Assembly: GCA_963725415.1 (NCBI GenBank)
Contig: CAVRZY010000111.1
Span: 1 to 29,032, forward strand
Source: CAVRZY01 sp963725415
GTDB lineage: Bacteria > Acidobacteriota > Terriglobia > Bryobacterales > Bryobacteraceae
Direction: 5' to 3'
DNA length: 29,032 nucleotides
Shown: positions 8,321 through 16,515 of the stretch, one piece after another
How positions within the stretch are numbered: position 1 is the stretch's first letter
Layout: every line of letters begins with the position of its first letter
The notes under the pieces: generated by a model
What the model saw: the letters and a program-made list of their open reading frames with translations, nothing else
Told to the model about the DNA's origin: nothing
The model's database searches: none
Program-made: the position numbers and the translations under genes

Positions 8321-9301
8321 ATGGGCGGTAGTCTCTTCCCACAGATATCAGTGGTTGTGGTGTTGCAATGCGGTTCGGAGGCCTTCCGCCTGGCGCTGGC
8401 GCGCCTCCGCGCTCAGACGGTCGCCTCCGCACTCGAGTGCATTATCGTTGCCCCATCCCGGAAAGAACTGAACCTGGCTCCGGAGGAACTGGAAGGCTTC
8501 TTCACACACAAGATCCTGGAGTTGGGACCGCTGGAGGGCGAGGGGGGCGCCAAGGCCGCCGGCGTGGCCGCCGCCACGGCGCCCCTGGTGGCCTTCATGG
8601 AGGACCACTCCTACCCCGATCCTTGTTGGGCTGAAGCGCTGATCGAGGCCCACCGCCGGGGCGATTTCGCCGCCGTCGGCCCCGTCATGCTGAATGCCAA
8701 CCCCGGCAGCGCCGTGAGCTGGGGCTGCTTCCTGGTCTTCTATGGCCCCTGGATGGCGGCGCGCCCTCAACAAGAGGTCCGCCACCTCCCCGCCAACCAA
8801 TCCTGCTACAGGCGCAACGTGCTCCTCGAATACGGTTCACGCCTCCCGGAGATGTTGCAGTCGGAAAGCGTGCTCCATTGGGACCTGCTCGCCCGAAATC
8901 AGAGGCTTCACCAGGAACCCGCCGCCAGAGTGTATCATCTGAACTACTCTCGGTACGGCCCGATGCTGTTCGAGTACTACCTGTCCTCGCGTGTGTTCGC
9001 CGCCAATCGCGCACGGGCCTGGGGGATTCCCAGGAGGATACTCTACGCCCTGGGCTCGCCGCTGATCCCGCTCATTCGCTGGCGGCGGATTGTTCAGGAT
9101 GCCACGCGCGCCGCCCTGCCGGCACGCATCCTCCGGCGGGCTTTCCCGGCCCTGGCGCTGGCCCTGCTGGCCGGCGCGGCTGGAGAGGCGCTGGGCTACG
9201 CCTTCGGCGATCGCCGCGCCGCCGAGCGCCTGATGAGGTTCGTGCGCAACCGGCACACTACCTTCACTCCCCGGGACCTGGAGGCGCTGTCCGGATTATG
9301 A
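8321..9301 (+). CDS. Divergent family-2-like glycosyltransferase
   Basis: A 326-residue protein with the layout of a GT2 enzyme: ISVVVVLQCGSE at the N-terminus, a GEGGAKAAGVAAATAPLVAF stretch in the place of the ribose-binding region, then EDHSYPDPCW at about 94-103 where the metal-binding DxD is expected. Here that motif is EDH, so metal binding may be altered. NQSCYRRNVL near 160 matches the conserved acceptor-side loop. The C-terminal third has a hydrophobic helix (ALALALLAGAAGEALGYAF). The ATG at 8321 was chosen over a TTG at 8303. Its stop overlaps the next ATG by four bases (ATGA), so it is co-translated with the following glycosyltransferase. Confidence 0.78.
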   Translation: MGGSLFPQISVVVVLQCGSEAFRLALARLRAQTVASALECIIVAPSRKELNLAPEELEGFFTHKILELGPLEGEGGAKAAGVAAATAPLVAFMEDHSYPDPCWAEALIEAHRRGDFAAVGPVMLNANPGSAVSWGCFLVFYGPWMAARPQQEVRHLPANQSCYRRNVLLEYGSRLPEMLQSESVLHWDLLARNQRLHQEPAARVYHLNYSRYGPMLFEYYLSSRVFAANRARAWGIPRRILYALGSPLIPLIRWRRIVQDATRAALPARILRRAFPALALALLAGAAGEALGYAFGDRRAAERLMRFVRNRHTTFTPRDLEALSGL

Positions 9302-10188
9302 GTGAGCCTGCTCTTTTCTCCATCGTCGTTCCCACTTACAGCCGGCCCCGGCGCCTCTCGAATCTGCTCACTGCACTCGCTCGCTTGAGATATCCCTTAG
9401 CCCGCTTCGAGGTGATCATTGTAGACGACGGCGGCTGGGTCCCCATCGAGCCTGCCATTTCCGACTTCCGCGACCGGTTGAACCTGACCTTGCTGCGGCA
9501 GGAAAACACCGGCCCCGGCGGAGCCCGCAACTACGGCGCGGCGCACGCCCAAGGGGACTATCTGGCCTTCACCGACGATGACTGTTGTCCCGATCCAGGC
9601 TGGCTCGAGGCCTTCGCCGGTCGCTTCCAGGATTCGCCTGCCTCCATCTGCGGGGGCAGGACGATCAGCGCTTTTCCTAACAACCCCTACTCTGCTGCCA
9701 GCCAGCTCCTGTTGGATTACCTTCGCGAACACTACAGCCCCACCCAGAAGCTCGGCGGCTTCTTCGCCACCAACAACTTCGCCGTGCCCAGAAAGACTTT
9801 TCTGGACCTGGACGGCTTCCACCCCGCGCTGCGCTTCGGCGAGGACCGCGAGTTCTGCTATCGCTGGGCCTCCCGCGGCTATCCTTTCGTGTTCGCCCCG
9901 GAGGCCATCGTTTATCATGCCAACGAGTTGCGGCTGTGCTCCTTCCTGCATCTCCATTTTTCCTACGGCGGAGGAACCTTCCAGTTCCGCAGACGCTGCG
10001 CCGCCAATGTCCTGGGCCCCGTCAAGTTGAGCCCGCCCTCCTGGTATCTCAACCTGGTCCTCTCCGGCATTCGAGCGCACAGGAGCCCGCGCGGCCTGGT
10101 TCTCAGCTTGCTGCTGCTGGCCACGCAGGCCGCCTGTAGCGCCGGCTTTCTATGGGCCGCCGCCACGCGCCGCGGTAGAAAGAGCTAA
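9298..10188 (+). CDS. Glycosyltransferase family 2
   Basis: A 296-residue GT-A-fold glycosyltransferase. VPTYSRP is at 11-17, VDDGG at 42-46, GPGGARNYG at 72-80, and the TDDDC metal-binding motif at 92-96. GEDREFCYR at 181-189 supplies the ED dyad typical of the catalytic base region. The C-terminus has a hydrophobic stretch (LVLSLLLLATQAACSAGFLWAA) that could be a membrane anchor. Its ATG overlaps the stop of the preceding gene (ATGA), so both are made from one transcript and probably act on one glycan. The donor and acceptor are unknown. Confidence 0.9.
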   Translation: MSEPALFSIVVPTYSRPRRLSNLLTALARLRYPLARFEVIIVDDGGWVPIEPAISDFRDRLNLTLLRQENTGPGGARNYGAAHAQGDYLAFTDDDCCPDPGWLEAFAGRFQDSPASICGGRTISAFPNNPYSAASQLLLDYLREHYSPTQKLGGFFATNNFAVPRKTFLDLDGFHPALRFGEDREFCYRWASRGYPFVFAPEAIVYHANELRLCSFLHLHFSYGGGTFQFRRRCAANVLGPVKLSPPSWYLNLVLSGIRAHRSPRGLVLSLLLLATQAACSAGFLWAAATRRGRKS

Positions 10189-10247
10189 CCTGGCAACCCG
10201 TTCCCTGGGTGCGGCCGCATCCCTCGCAAAGCGTTATACTCTCCCCC

Positions 10248-11477
10248 ATGGGATGCAGGTTCCTGGCTCCGTTTTTTGCCGCACTATTTCCCCTGACCAG
10301 TTCCGCTCAGGTCTGCGTGGCTTGCCACAAGAAGGTCACGCCGAGCATCGTCTCCGATTGGCAGTTCAGCAAGCACCGCCAGAATGAGGTCGATTGCTCG
10401 GTCTGCCACGGCGAGGAGCACACTTCCGCCACAGACGTCGCCAAGGCCAAGATTCCCACGCCCGAAACCTGCGCCACCTGCCATGAGACCCAGGTGAAAC
10501 AGTTCAAGGGCGGAAAGCACGCCGCAGCCTGGGCCGCCATGAAAGCCATGCCTACCATCCACTGGCAGCCTATGGCCCTCACTGAGGGCATGAAGGGCTG
10601 CGGCGGCTGCCACAAGATCGGCCTGAAAACCGAGGCCGAGATTCGCGAACTGAAGAGGACCGGCCCCGGGTTCGGCGTGGCCTCCTGCGACGCCTGCCAC
10701 ACGCGCCACACCTTCTCAATTCAGGAAGCTCGCCAGCCGCAGGCCTGCCAGACCTGCCACATGGGCTTCGATCACCCGCAGTGGGAGATGTACAGTTCCT
10801 CGAAGCACGGCGTGCGCTACCTGCTCAAGCAGAGCAACGCCCTGCCGCCCAGCGCGGCGGCGCCCACCTGCCAGAGCTGTCATTTCCAGGACGGCAATCA
10901 CGCCGTCCGCACCGCCTGGGGCTTTTTGGCGGTGCGCCTGCCCATGCCCCAGGACCAGCAGTGGGCCACCGATCGCGCCACCCTTCTCCAGGCCCTGGGC
11001 GTCCTTGACCCATCCGGCAAGCCGACCGCCCGCCTGGAGGTGGTCAAGCAGGCCGGCGTTGCCCGCCTCAGCCAGGAGGACTGGCAGAGCGAGCGCGACA
11101 AAATGCTCAAGACCTGCAACCGCTGCCACTCGGTGAACTTTGCTCGCGCCGAACTCGAAAAAGGCGACCGTATCATCCAGGAGGCCGACCGGCTGATGGC
11201 CGAAGCCATCCGCACCGTCGCCGGCCTTTACACCGACGGCGTGCTGGCCAAGCCCAACAACTACGCGCACGCCTTCCCCGACCTGCTGACCTTCCACGAC
11301 GCCCCGACCGTCATCGAGCAGAAGCTCTTTGTCATGTTCCTGGAGCACCGCATGCGGACCTTCCAGGGCACCTTCCACGCCAGCCCCGACTACGCCTTGT
11401 GGTACGGCTGGAGCGAGATGCAGAGGGACTTGACCGAAATCAAGACCCTGGCCGCGGAGTTGCGGGCGAGGAAGTAG
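10248..11477 (+). CDS. Octahaem cytochrome c, hydroxylamine oxidoreductase-like
   Basis: A 409-residue exported cytochrome with eight CXXCH haem-binding motifs, first cysteines at about 23, 50, 75, 118, 147, 167, 208 and 290. A signal peptide (MGCRFLAPFFAALFPLTSSAQ) sends it to the periplasm, where haem is attached. The spacing and the flanking blocks (WQFSKHRQNEVDC; MYSSSKHGVRYL; a C-terminal FHASPDYALWYGW) fit the HAO/octahaem family, whose members oxidise hydroxylamine or hydrazine, or reduce nitrite or hydroxylamine. Direction depends on a tyrosine cross-link to the fourth haem, which I cannot assign without an alignment. It stands alone: no quinone-interacting partner or maturation gene adjoins. 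The ATG at 10248 gives the clean signal peptide; an upstream GTG at 10209 does not. Confidence 0.85.
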   Translation: MGCRFLAPFFAALFPLTSSAQVCVACHKKVTPSIVSDWQFSKHRQNEVDCSVCHGEEHTSATDVAKAKIPTPETCATCHETQVKQFKGGKHAAAWAAMKAMPTIHWQPMALTEGMKGCGGCHKIGLKTEAEIRELKRTGPGFGVASCDACHTRHTFSIQEARQPQACQTCHMGFDHPQWEMYSSSKHGVRYLLKQSNALPPSAAAPTCQSCHFQDGNHAVRTAWGFLAVRLPMPQDQQWATDRATLLQALGVLDPSGKPTARLEVVKQAGVARLSQEDWQSERDKMLKTCNRCHSVNFARAELEKGDRIIQEADRLMAEAIRTVAGLYTDGVLAKPNNYAHAFPDLLTFHDAPTVIEQKLFVMFLEHRMRTFQGTFHASPDYALWYGWSEMQRDLTEIKTLAAELRARK

Positions 11478-11525
11478 CCGTCACGGGGTTTGGCGACAGG
11501 GGATCGCTCTTGCCCCATTTTTGCC

Positions 11526-11555
11526 TTGACCACGCCGCCCGCCTTCTGCGAGAAT
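11526..11555 (+). promoter_or_regulatory. Possible promoter for the cold-shock gene
   Basis: TTGACC (11526-11531) and GAGAAT (11550-11555) are spaced 18 bases apart, a sigma-70-like pair. It would give a leader of about 150 bases before the GTG at 11716, in line with the long leaders of cold-shock mRNAs. The -10 match is only partial. Confidence 0.3.
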
Positions 11556-11715
11556 GCCAAGGTTGTTTGATTTGCCGTGTGGTTTTGCATGTGGTTGGCA
11601 GTGGTAGGTTGGACCTGGCTACGGGGAATCTCTCCGTAGCTATTTGTGTTTTTGAGTTGCTTCTGGGCCGGCCTCCGCAATCCGTGCGAGATCGACCAAG
11701 ATCCAGGAGTGGCGA

Positions 11716-11919
11716 GTGAAAGAGAAAGGCCTCGTAAAGTGGTTTAATGCCGCCAAGGGCTACGGCTTCATCCAGCGCGCCAGCGGCGAGGACGTGTTCG
11801 TGCACTATACCGCAATTCAGATGACCGGATATCGCACGCTCGATAACGGCACGGAGGTCGAGTTCGAGGTCAAGGAAGGGCCCAAGGGTCTGCAAGCCGA
11901 GAACGTAGTCAAAGTGTGA
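11716..11919 (+). CDS. Cold-shock protein (CSD, CspA family)
   Basis: A 67-residue single-domain OB-fold protein that binds single-stranded RNA and DNA and melts RNA secondary structure. The RNA-binding motifs are KGYGFI at 14-19 (RNP1) and DVFVHY at 26-31 (RNP2), both intact, with W9 and the family ending EVEFEVKEGPKGLQAENV. The GTG start is preceded by AGGAG about eight bases away. A leader of up to 238 bases separates it from the cytochrome gene, a usual place for temperature-responsive RNA control, though no specific fold was worked out. Confidence 0.95.
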   Translation: MKEKGLVKWFNAAKGYGFIQRASGEDVFVHYTAIQMTGYRTLDNGTEVEFEVKEGPKGLQAENVVKV

Positions 11920-11950
11920 GGCCGGCGCCAAGACAGCTCAGCGCCCGGGC

Positions 11951-12379
11951 TTACGCCCCTGGGGCGCGCACCCGGGTGCGCACGCCGGACCAGTTTTCGC
12001 AAACCACGATCGAGTTGGCCGGATTCCGCGGCAGGTATTTCAAGCTGGCCGGACCGATCAGCGTGCCGAGGTCGGCCGGCAGCAGGTCCCGCAGGCTCGA
12101 GAGATCCTGAGAAGCCATGTAGTTGACCCTGGCAATCACGTACGAGTAGTAGAGCGTGCTGTCGCGGACTTCAACAATAGTGGTATCGCACAGCCGGCCT
12201 TTGCTGTTCACCGCCAGCCTGCGCTTGCGCTCCCGCTCGGCAGGCGTGCTGCGCAAACGCAGCAGCTTGCGCACTGCCAGGCCGGAGGCCAGGCCGGCCG
12301 CTACGGCCAGGGCCGCCAGGGTCACCCTGGAATCCCACTGGAGCAACAGGTTCGAAACCAGGTCCATGGAGCGGCTCAC
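11951..12379 (-). CDS. DUF3592-like small membrane protein
   Basis: A 142-residue protein not firmly recognised. It has one N-terminal membrane segment (about 18-35, VTLAALAVAAGLASGLAV), a basic stretch after it, and a soluble beta-rich domain. The domain pattern (TTIVEVRDSTLYYSYVIARV, then a G-T-L-I-G region and KYLPRNPANSIV) resembles DUF3592-type domains, where a YDPxNP-like motif is common. The GTG at 12379 has AGGAAG about eight bases upstream and is preferred over the ATG at 12367. It follows the DUF6807 gene on the same strand after 51 bases and could share its transcript. Confidence 0.55.
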   Translation of the reverse strand: MSRSMDLVSNLLLQWDSRVTLAALAVAAGLASGLAVRKLLRLRSTPAERERKRRLAVNSKGRLCDTTIVEVRDSTLYYSYVIARVNYMASQDLSSLRDLLPADLGTLIGPASLKYLPRNPANSIVVCENWSGVRTRVRAPGA

Positions 12380-12430
12380 CCGCGTTTCTTCCTAGACGGT
12401 GCTGGAGATTCCCGGCAACTCCCTGGGCCC

Positions 12431-13393
12431 CTACTTGGTCGCCGCGTATTTCTTGTACTGGCCGGCGATGTCGGCGCTCTGATAATCGCCCGCGTGGATG
12501 ATCACCCGATAGCGGAAGCGCAGCCTGCCGCCCGGCTCCAGGGTCAGGCTGCCGTCCTGCGATTTGTCGCCCGTAAAATCCCGTACTCCAAAAATGTTGC
12601 AGGCGAACAGGCCGTAGCTCCGGGAATGCCAGAAGGTGGGGTGGCGGGGGTTGCCGGGATGGTCCAGGATGGCCACTCCCAGCTTCTCCGTGCCGGTTTC
12701 CCCGAAATAGTCCACCCAGGGGGAACGTTTCCCCCACACCTTGTTCTCCCCTTCCAGTCCCTCCGCGTTGACCATCTTGCCGGTGCGCTTGGGTTTCTCC
12801 AAAGACCGTTTGACAGGCTCCTCCAGCCAGGGCGCCAGGCGGATAGCGAAGGTGCCTTCCTTGGTGTCACCGAAGACCACCTTTTCCAGCGCCGTCAGCG
12901 TGATATCGAAATCCATCATCCGCAGGCCGGGCTGAGCATAGAAGACGATCTTCTTGGTTTCTGTCAGCAGCGTTTTTCCCTTTGCATCCGTCCAGTCGAA
13001 GGCCGCTTCCAGAAATCCCGACTTCTTCCCGCTTTTCAGGGCCAGGACCTTCTTCAGCGAGATCCGCCCCTTCTTGGGCCCCTGCTGCGTGGGGTCGTTG
13101 GACCAGAAATCCAGACCGTTCACCGCGCCGTGACTGAACCACAGGCCGCGTTGATGGACGTGGTCTCGCGTCTCGCCCTCGACCAGCTCCATGGGATAGA
13201 AGCGGCTCACCACGGTCCCGGAAGCCGCTCGCAACGGATGCAGGTACGGCTTGGTGGTATCGGCGCTGATGAACAACGCGCTGAACGGCTTGCCATCGAT
13301 ATCCGCCGTGATGCGGTCCGAGCCCTGGGTGATTTTGACCTGGGCCGCCAGAGGCAGAGTACACAGCAACAATAAGAAGGATGCCTTGCTCAT
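12431..13393 (-). CDS. DUF6807 ('PmoA'-named) family exported protein
   Basis: A 320-residue secreted protein of the DUF6807 family. The family was labelled methane oxygenase PmoA in databases, but it is unrelated to the membrane-bound monooxygenase and is found with sugar-utilisation genes. Seen here: a signal peptide (MSKASFLLLLCTLPLAAQ), KPYLHPLRA at 48-56, the conserved DHVHQRGLWFSHG at 77-89, a beta-rich body, and the end block HPTFWHSRSYGLFACNIFG. It probably has a beta-sandwich fold; its activity is unknown. It is monocistronic or followed by the small membrane gene at 12379, and its start lies 41 bases from the inverted repeat at 13435. Confidence 0.85.
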   Translation of the reverse strand: MSKASFLLLLCTLPLAAQVKITQGSDRITADIDGKPFSALFISADTTKPYLHPLRAASGTVVSRFYPMELVEGETRDHVHQRGLWFSHGAVNGLDFWSNDPTQQGPKKGRISLKKVLALKSGKKSGFLEAAFDWTDAKGKTLLTETKKIVFYAQPGLRMMDFDITLTALEKVVFGDTKEGTFAIRLAPWLEEPVKRSLEKPKRTGKMVNAEGLEGENKVWGKRSPWVDYFGETGTEKLGVAILDHPGNPRHPTFWHSRSYGLFACNIFGVRDFTGDKSQDGSLTLEPGGRLRFRYRVIIHAGDYQSADIAGQYKKYAATK

Positions 13394-13434
13394 GTGACCC
13401 AGTAGATCACACTCCGGCAGGCGGACTCAACCGC

Positions 13435-13565
13435 AGCCCTTAGCCATTAGCCACTCGGCAGCCTCGTCGAGACCAGGGAGCGCACCACTCGCCTCAGCGG
13501 TTCAACCCCATCGGCCTCAACCGCTGGAGACAAGGCTAGCGGCCAGCGGCTAATGGCTAACGGCT
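13435..13565. repeat. Inverted-repeat element (MITE/REP-like) upstream of tatA
   Basis: The 21-bp arms 13435-13455 and 13545-13565 are inverted copies with two mismatches; both contain TTAGCCATTAGCC. The interior is non-coding and shows no ORF. It sits between the DUF6807 start and the tatA promoter, ten bases before the -35 box. Confidence 0.75.
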
Positions 13566-13574
13566 GTATTCCGG

Positions 13575-13604
13575 TTGACGGCCCAGACTGGAGGCGGCTA
13601 TCAT
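13575..13604 (+). promoter_or_regulatory. Promoter of tatA-tatC
   Basis: TTGACG (13575-13580) and TATCAT (13599-13604) are separated by 18 bases, close to the sigma-70 consensus. The tatA start codon follows 32 bases later with a strong AAGGAGG ribosome binding site at about 13622-13628. Confidence 0.55.
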
Positions 13605-13636
13605 GAAAGCGTCTCATCTCGACAAGGAGGAAATCC

Positions 13637-14041
13637 ATGGGTCCCCTGGGCTGGCAGGAAACGGTCTTCATTTTCGTTCTTGCCTTGCTCATTTTCGGGC
13701 CGAAGAAACTTCCCGAACTGGGGAGGACCATCGGCAAAGCGCTGACCGAGTTTCGCCGGGCATCGAGCGAACTGAAAGCGACTTTTGACCGGGAAATGAG
13801 CTCCATCGAGCGGGAAAACGAATCACTCAAGGAAGTCACCAGTAGTTTTCAGAGCGATATCCACAACAACTACGATTACAATTACGACTCCTCCTACTAC
13901 GACGGCGAATACGGCAGTTCCGCCTCGTCCGATTCCACCGCGACCGACACGTCCACTGTAGGCGCTTCCGCAAGTCAGGGCGCTGAGTCGAGCCTCCGGC
14001 GTTGCGCCGGAAGGCACGCTAGCCGCCAGCCTTGGGGATGA
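13637..14041 (+). CDS. tatA: Twin-arginine translocase subunit TatA/TatB
   Basis: A Tat-complex component that forms the pore or receptor part of the pathway exporting folded proteins. Residues 1-45 are the conserved part: a short membrane helix (ETVFIFVLALLIF), the FGPKKLPELGRTIG hinge and an amphipathic helix. The tail is odd: an acidic Tyr/Asn/Asp run (NNYDYNYDSSYYDGEYGSS) and then Ser/Thr/Ala. The frame stops at 14041, but shifting near 13990 (one extra base) would give 34 or so more residues (GTLAASLGDEAAG onward) and a TAA at 14142-14144, 24 bases before tatC. Either end leaves the functional part intact. The ATG is set by the AAGGAGG site. Confidence 0.9.
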   Translation: MGPLGWQETVFIFVLALLIFGPKKLPELGRTIGKALTEFRRASSELKATFDREMSSIERENESLKEVTSSFQSDIHNNYDYNYDSSYYDGEYGSSASSDSTATDTSTVGASASQGAESSLRRCAGRHASRQPWG

Positions 14042-14168
14042 GGCGGCGGGGACCCCTTCCAATGGGACGGGCCTCGCCGCCGAGCAATCCGAGGTCGATG
14101 CCCAGGCGGGAAGAAGCGTGCCGGCTGCTGATTTCCAAATCTAAAGCCTAAAGCAGTCAACACATCGA

Positions 14169-15230
14169 ATGGCGTCTCAGGAAGACAATCACGGAGCACG
14201 CGCCCCGGAGGGTGCAAACTCGTCCCCCAGCGATCAGGAGGCCCCCTCCACCCAGGGGGCGCCCACCGAGGTCCAGCAAACCCCGCCCGCCTCCGGCCAG
14301 GCGCCTCCGCCACCGGTCTCCCCTCCCCCCAAAGACGAAGAGACCGACGAGGAGGAGCACATGCTCCGGATGTCCTTCCTGGAGCACCTGGAAGAATTGC
14401 GTTCGCGACTTCTCCGCAGCATCGCCGGCATCGGCGTCGCTTTCCTGCTCAGCCTGATCTTTGCCAACCAGTTGTGGCTGATCGTCGAAGAACCAGCTCA
14501 CGATGCCCTTCTGCAGCTCGGCATCAAAGATCCCAGGCTGGCCCAGATCACCCCCATGGAAGTCTTCCAGATCGTCTGGATCAAGCTTCCCATTTTGACG
14601 GCTATCTTTCTGGCCTCCCCCTGGGTGCTCTACCAAGTCTGGGGCTTCATCGCGCCCGGCTTGTACAGAAAGGAGCGCCGCTGGGCCGGCCCGTTCGTGC
14701 TCGGCTCGGCCGGCCTGTTTATCATAGGCGGCCTGTTCGGTTATTTTGTCGCCTTCCGTTATGGGCTGGTCTTCCTTTTGGGGATCGGCCGGGACATCCG
14801 CATCCAGCCCATCGTCTCGGTGTCGGAATACTTCGATCTGTTCGTCAACGTCATGCTGGGCATCGGGCTGGTCTTCGAACTGCCGGTGCTGATCTTCTTT
14901 CTCACCCTGCTCCGGATCGTCAATCCCGGCTTCCTGCTCCGCAACAGCCGCTACGCCATCCTGATCATCGTGATCATCGCGGCCATTGTCACGCCCACCC
15001 CGGACGTTTTCAACCTGATGTTGTTCGCGACCCCCATGTGCCTGCTCTATTTTGTGGGGATCTTCGCCAGCTACTTGCTGATCCTGCACCGGGAGGGGCG
15101 GCGCTTTCCGTGGCGGAAGGCTCTCTATTGGCTGCTAGTGGCCGCAGTGCTGATTGCCGGGGTGCTCTGGATCGCCGTCACCAGGTATGGCTACCACTTG
15201 GTCCCCCACTGGCCGTTCCTGACGCGCTGA
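14169..15230 (+). CDS. tatC: Twin-arginine translocase subunit TatC
   Basis: The Tat signal-peptide receptor in the inner membrane, 353 residues. The conserved core is HLEELRSRL at 73-81, TPMEVF at 128-133, SPWVLYQVWGFIAPGLY at 150-166, FELPV at 236-240, and TPTPDVFN at 275-282, with six membrane helices. Two things are unusual: residues 1-64 are a Pro/Gln/Glu-rich cytoplasmic extension ending in DEETDEEEH, and a seventh hydrophobic segment (about 319-337, LYWLLVAAVLIAGVLWIAV) follows the canonical core. It lies just downstream of tatA in one unit with the promoter at 13575. Confidence 0.95.
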   Translation: MASQEDNHGARAPEGANSSPSDQEAPSTQGAPTEVQQTPPASGQAPPPPVSPPPKDEETDEEEHMLRMSFLEHLEELRSRLLRSIAGIGVAFLLSLIFANQLWLIVEEPAHDALLQLGIKDPRLAQITPMEVFQIVWIKLPILTAIFLASPWVLYQVWGFIAPGLYRKERRWAGPFVLGSAGLFIIGGLFGYFVAFRYGLVFLLGIGRDIRIQPIVSVSEYFDLFVNVMLGIGLVFELPVLIFFLTLLRIVNPGFLLRNSRYAILIIVIIAAIVTPTPDVFNLMLFATPMCLLYFVGIFASYLLILHREGRRFPWRKALYWLLVAAVLIAGVLWIAVTRYGYHLVPHWPFLTR

Positions 15231-15258
15231 GGCGCAGCGCAAGCATTGGCGCCGGGGA

Positions 15259-16515
15259 TCAGGATTGGGCGAAGTACAGCGTCACGGCGCGCTCCAGGTC
15301 GGCCTTGGTCACGCGTGCCGGGCGGTTCTCGTACCTGCCGATGGCTACGATGATGTTGCAAACGTCGTTGGGATAACAGGCCCGCAGCTCGAGGCTGCCT
15401 TCCCGCATGCACAGCTTGCGCAAGTACTCTGCGCTGTCGGGATCGCAGGAGAGGTTCCGGGCCGTCACCACGCGCCGGAAAATCTCGTCGAAGGTGGCGC
15501 CGTCCACGGGCTCGACGAAGACTTTGTTCTGCAACCTTCGCAGAAAGGCCTCGTCGGCCAGTTCGCGGGGATCCAGGTTGGTGGAAAACACCACCAGAAT
15601 CTCGAAGGGGATCTTGAACTTAACCCCGTAGCGCAACGCCAGGTAGTCCACGCGGCGGTCCAGCGGCACCATCCAGCGGTTGAGCAGCTCCCGGGGCGAG
15701 ACGAGCTGGCGCCCGAAATCGTCGATGACGAAGACGCCGTTGTTGGCCTTCATCTGTACCGGCGCCGCGTAGATGCCGGTGGCTTCGTCCAGCCGCAGGT
15801 CGAGCATGCCGGTCACCAGCTCGCCCCCCGCAATCACGCAGGGGCGCCGGCACAGCACCCAGCGCGGGTCGAATTCCTGCTCGATTCCTTCGATGGCCTC
15901 GTGCACCACCGGATCGTAGAGCTGCACGACTTGCCCGTCCACTTCCACCGCGTAGGGAACCAGGATGGCATCCTGATAGACGCGCAGCAGCCGCTCCGCC
16001 AGGCTGGTCTTGCCGCACCCCGTGGGCCCGTACAGGAATATCGAGGTCTGGGAGATGATGGCCGGTCCAAGCTGGTCCAGCAGATGATCGGTAAGCACCA
16101 GGTCCGACAACATCTGGCGCAGGCTCTTGCGATCCACCCGGATCTTGGCGGCCTGCGCTTTGGTGGCGGCGTGGTAATCCTCCAGCGCCACGGGCGCCGG
16201 CCCGGCATAGTGCGTGATCCGGTAGCGCTCTGCCGCCAGGTCCCGCCCCGCGGACGTCAGCGTGAAGTTGTAATCATTGCCGGTCATCCCCTTCACTTCG
16301 ATCAATTGCTGCTGACGCAGCTCCCGAAAGATGTTCTCGATCACGGAAGTGGATAGCTTCAGGGCTTCGCTCAGCGACTGGAAATTGCTCAGCCCCGACA
16401 GATACACGCGCCGCATCACCAGGTCTATCACCAGGCTCCGGGGGATCCCCAGCTTCTCCGGGGTCTCCGGCATGGGCGGGCAGTAAGCTGCTCGAATCTC
16501 TGCAACCATCGCCAT
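15259..16515 (-). CDS. Winged-helix AAA+ ATPase
   Basis: A 418-residue soluble ATPase. Residues about 22-100 form a winged-helix-like DNA-binding or protein-binding region (LSEALKLSTSVIENIFRELR, QQLIEVKG). The AAA+ module follows: Walker A GPTGCGKTS at 163-171, Walker B VFVIDD at 261-266, sensor 1 FSTN at 310-313, and an arginine-finger candidate in FLRRLQNKV at 324-332. The family is widespread in Acidobacteriota as a predicted ATPase of the MoxR/chaperone-like class; its client is unknown. The ATG at 16515 has GAGG seven bases upstream. The frame stays open upstream through the palindromic element at 16561, which is not taken to be coding. It converges with tatC. Confidence 0.82.
   Translation of the reverse strand: MAMVAEIRAAYCPPMPETPEKLGIPRSLVIDLVMRRVYLSGLSNFQSLSEALKLSTSVIENIFRELRQQQLIEVKGMTGNDYNFTLTSAGRDLAAERYRITHYAGPAPVALEDYHAATKAQAAKIRVDRKSLRQMLSDLVLTDHLLDQLGPAIISQTSIFLYGPTGCGKTSLAERLLRVYQDAILVPYAVEVDGQVVQLYDPVVHEAIEGIEQEFDPRWVLCRRPCVIAGGELVTGMLDLRLDEATGIYAAPVQMKANNGVFVIDDFGRQLVSPRELLNRWMVPLDRRVDYLALRYGVKFKIPFEILVVFSTNLDPRELADEAFLRRLQNKVFVEPVDGATFDEIFRRVVTARNLSCDPDSAEYLRKLCMREGSLELRACYPNDVCNIIVAIGRYENRPARVTKADLERAVTLYFAQS

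Noticed and set aside
11499..11522. Possible terminator after the cytochrome gene (GGGG-loop-CCCC then ATTTTT)
   Set aside because: The stem is only four or five pairs with a 10-nt loop, too weak to call.
11399..11719. Plus-strand ORF bridging the cytochrome end and the cold-shock gene
   Set aside because: It overlaps the cytochrome in another frame and has no domain or start signal; the space is better explained as the cold-shock leader.
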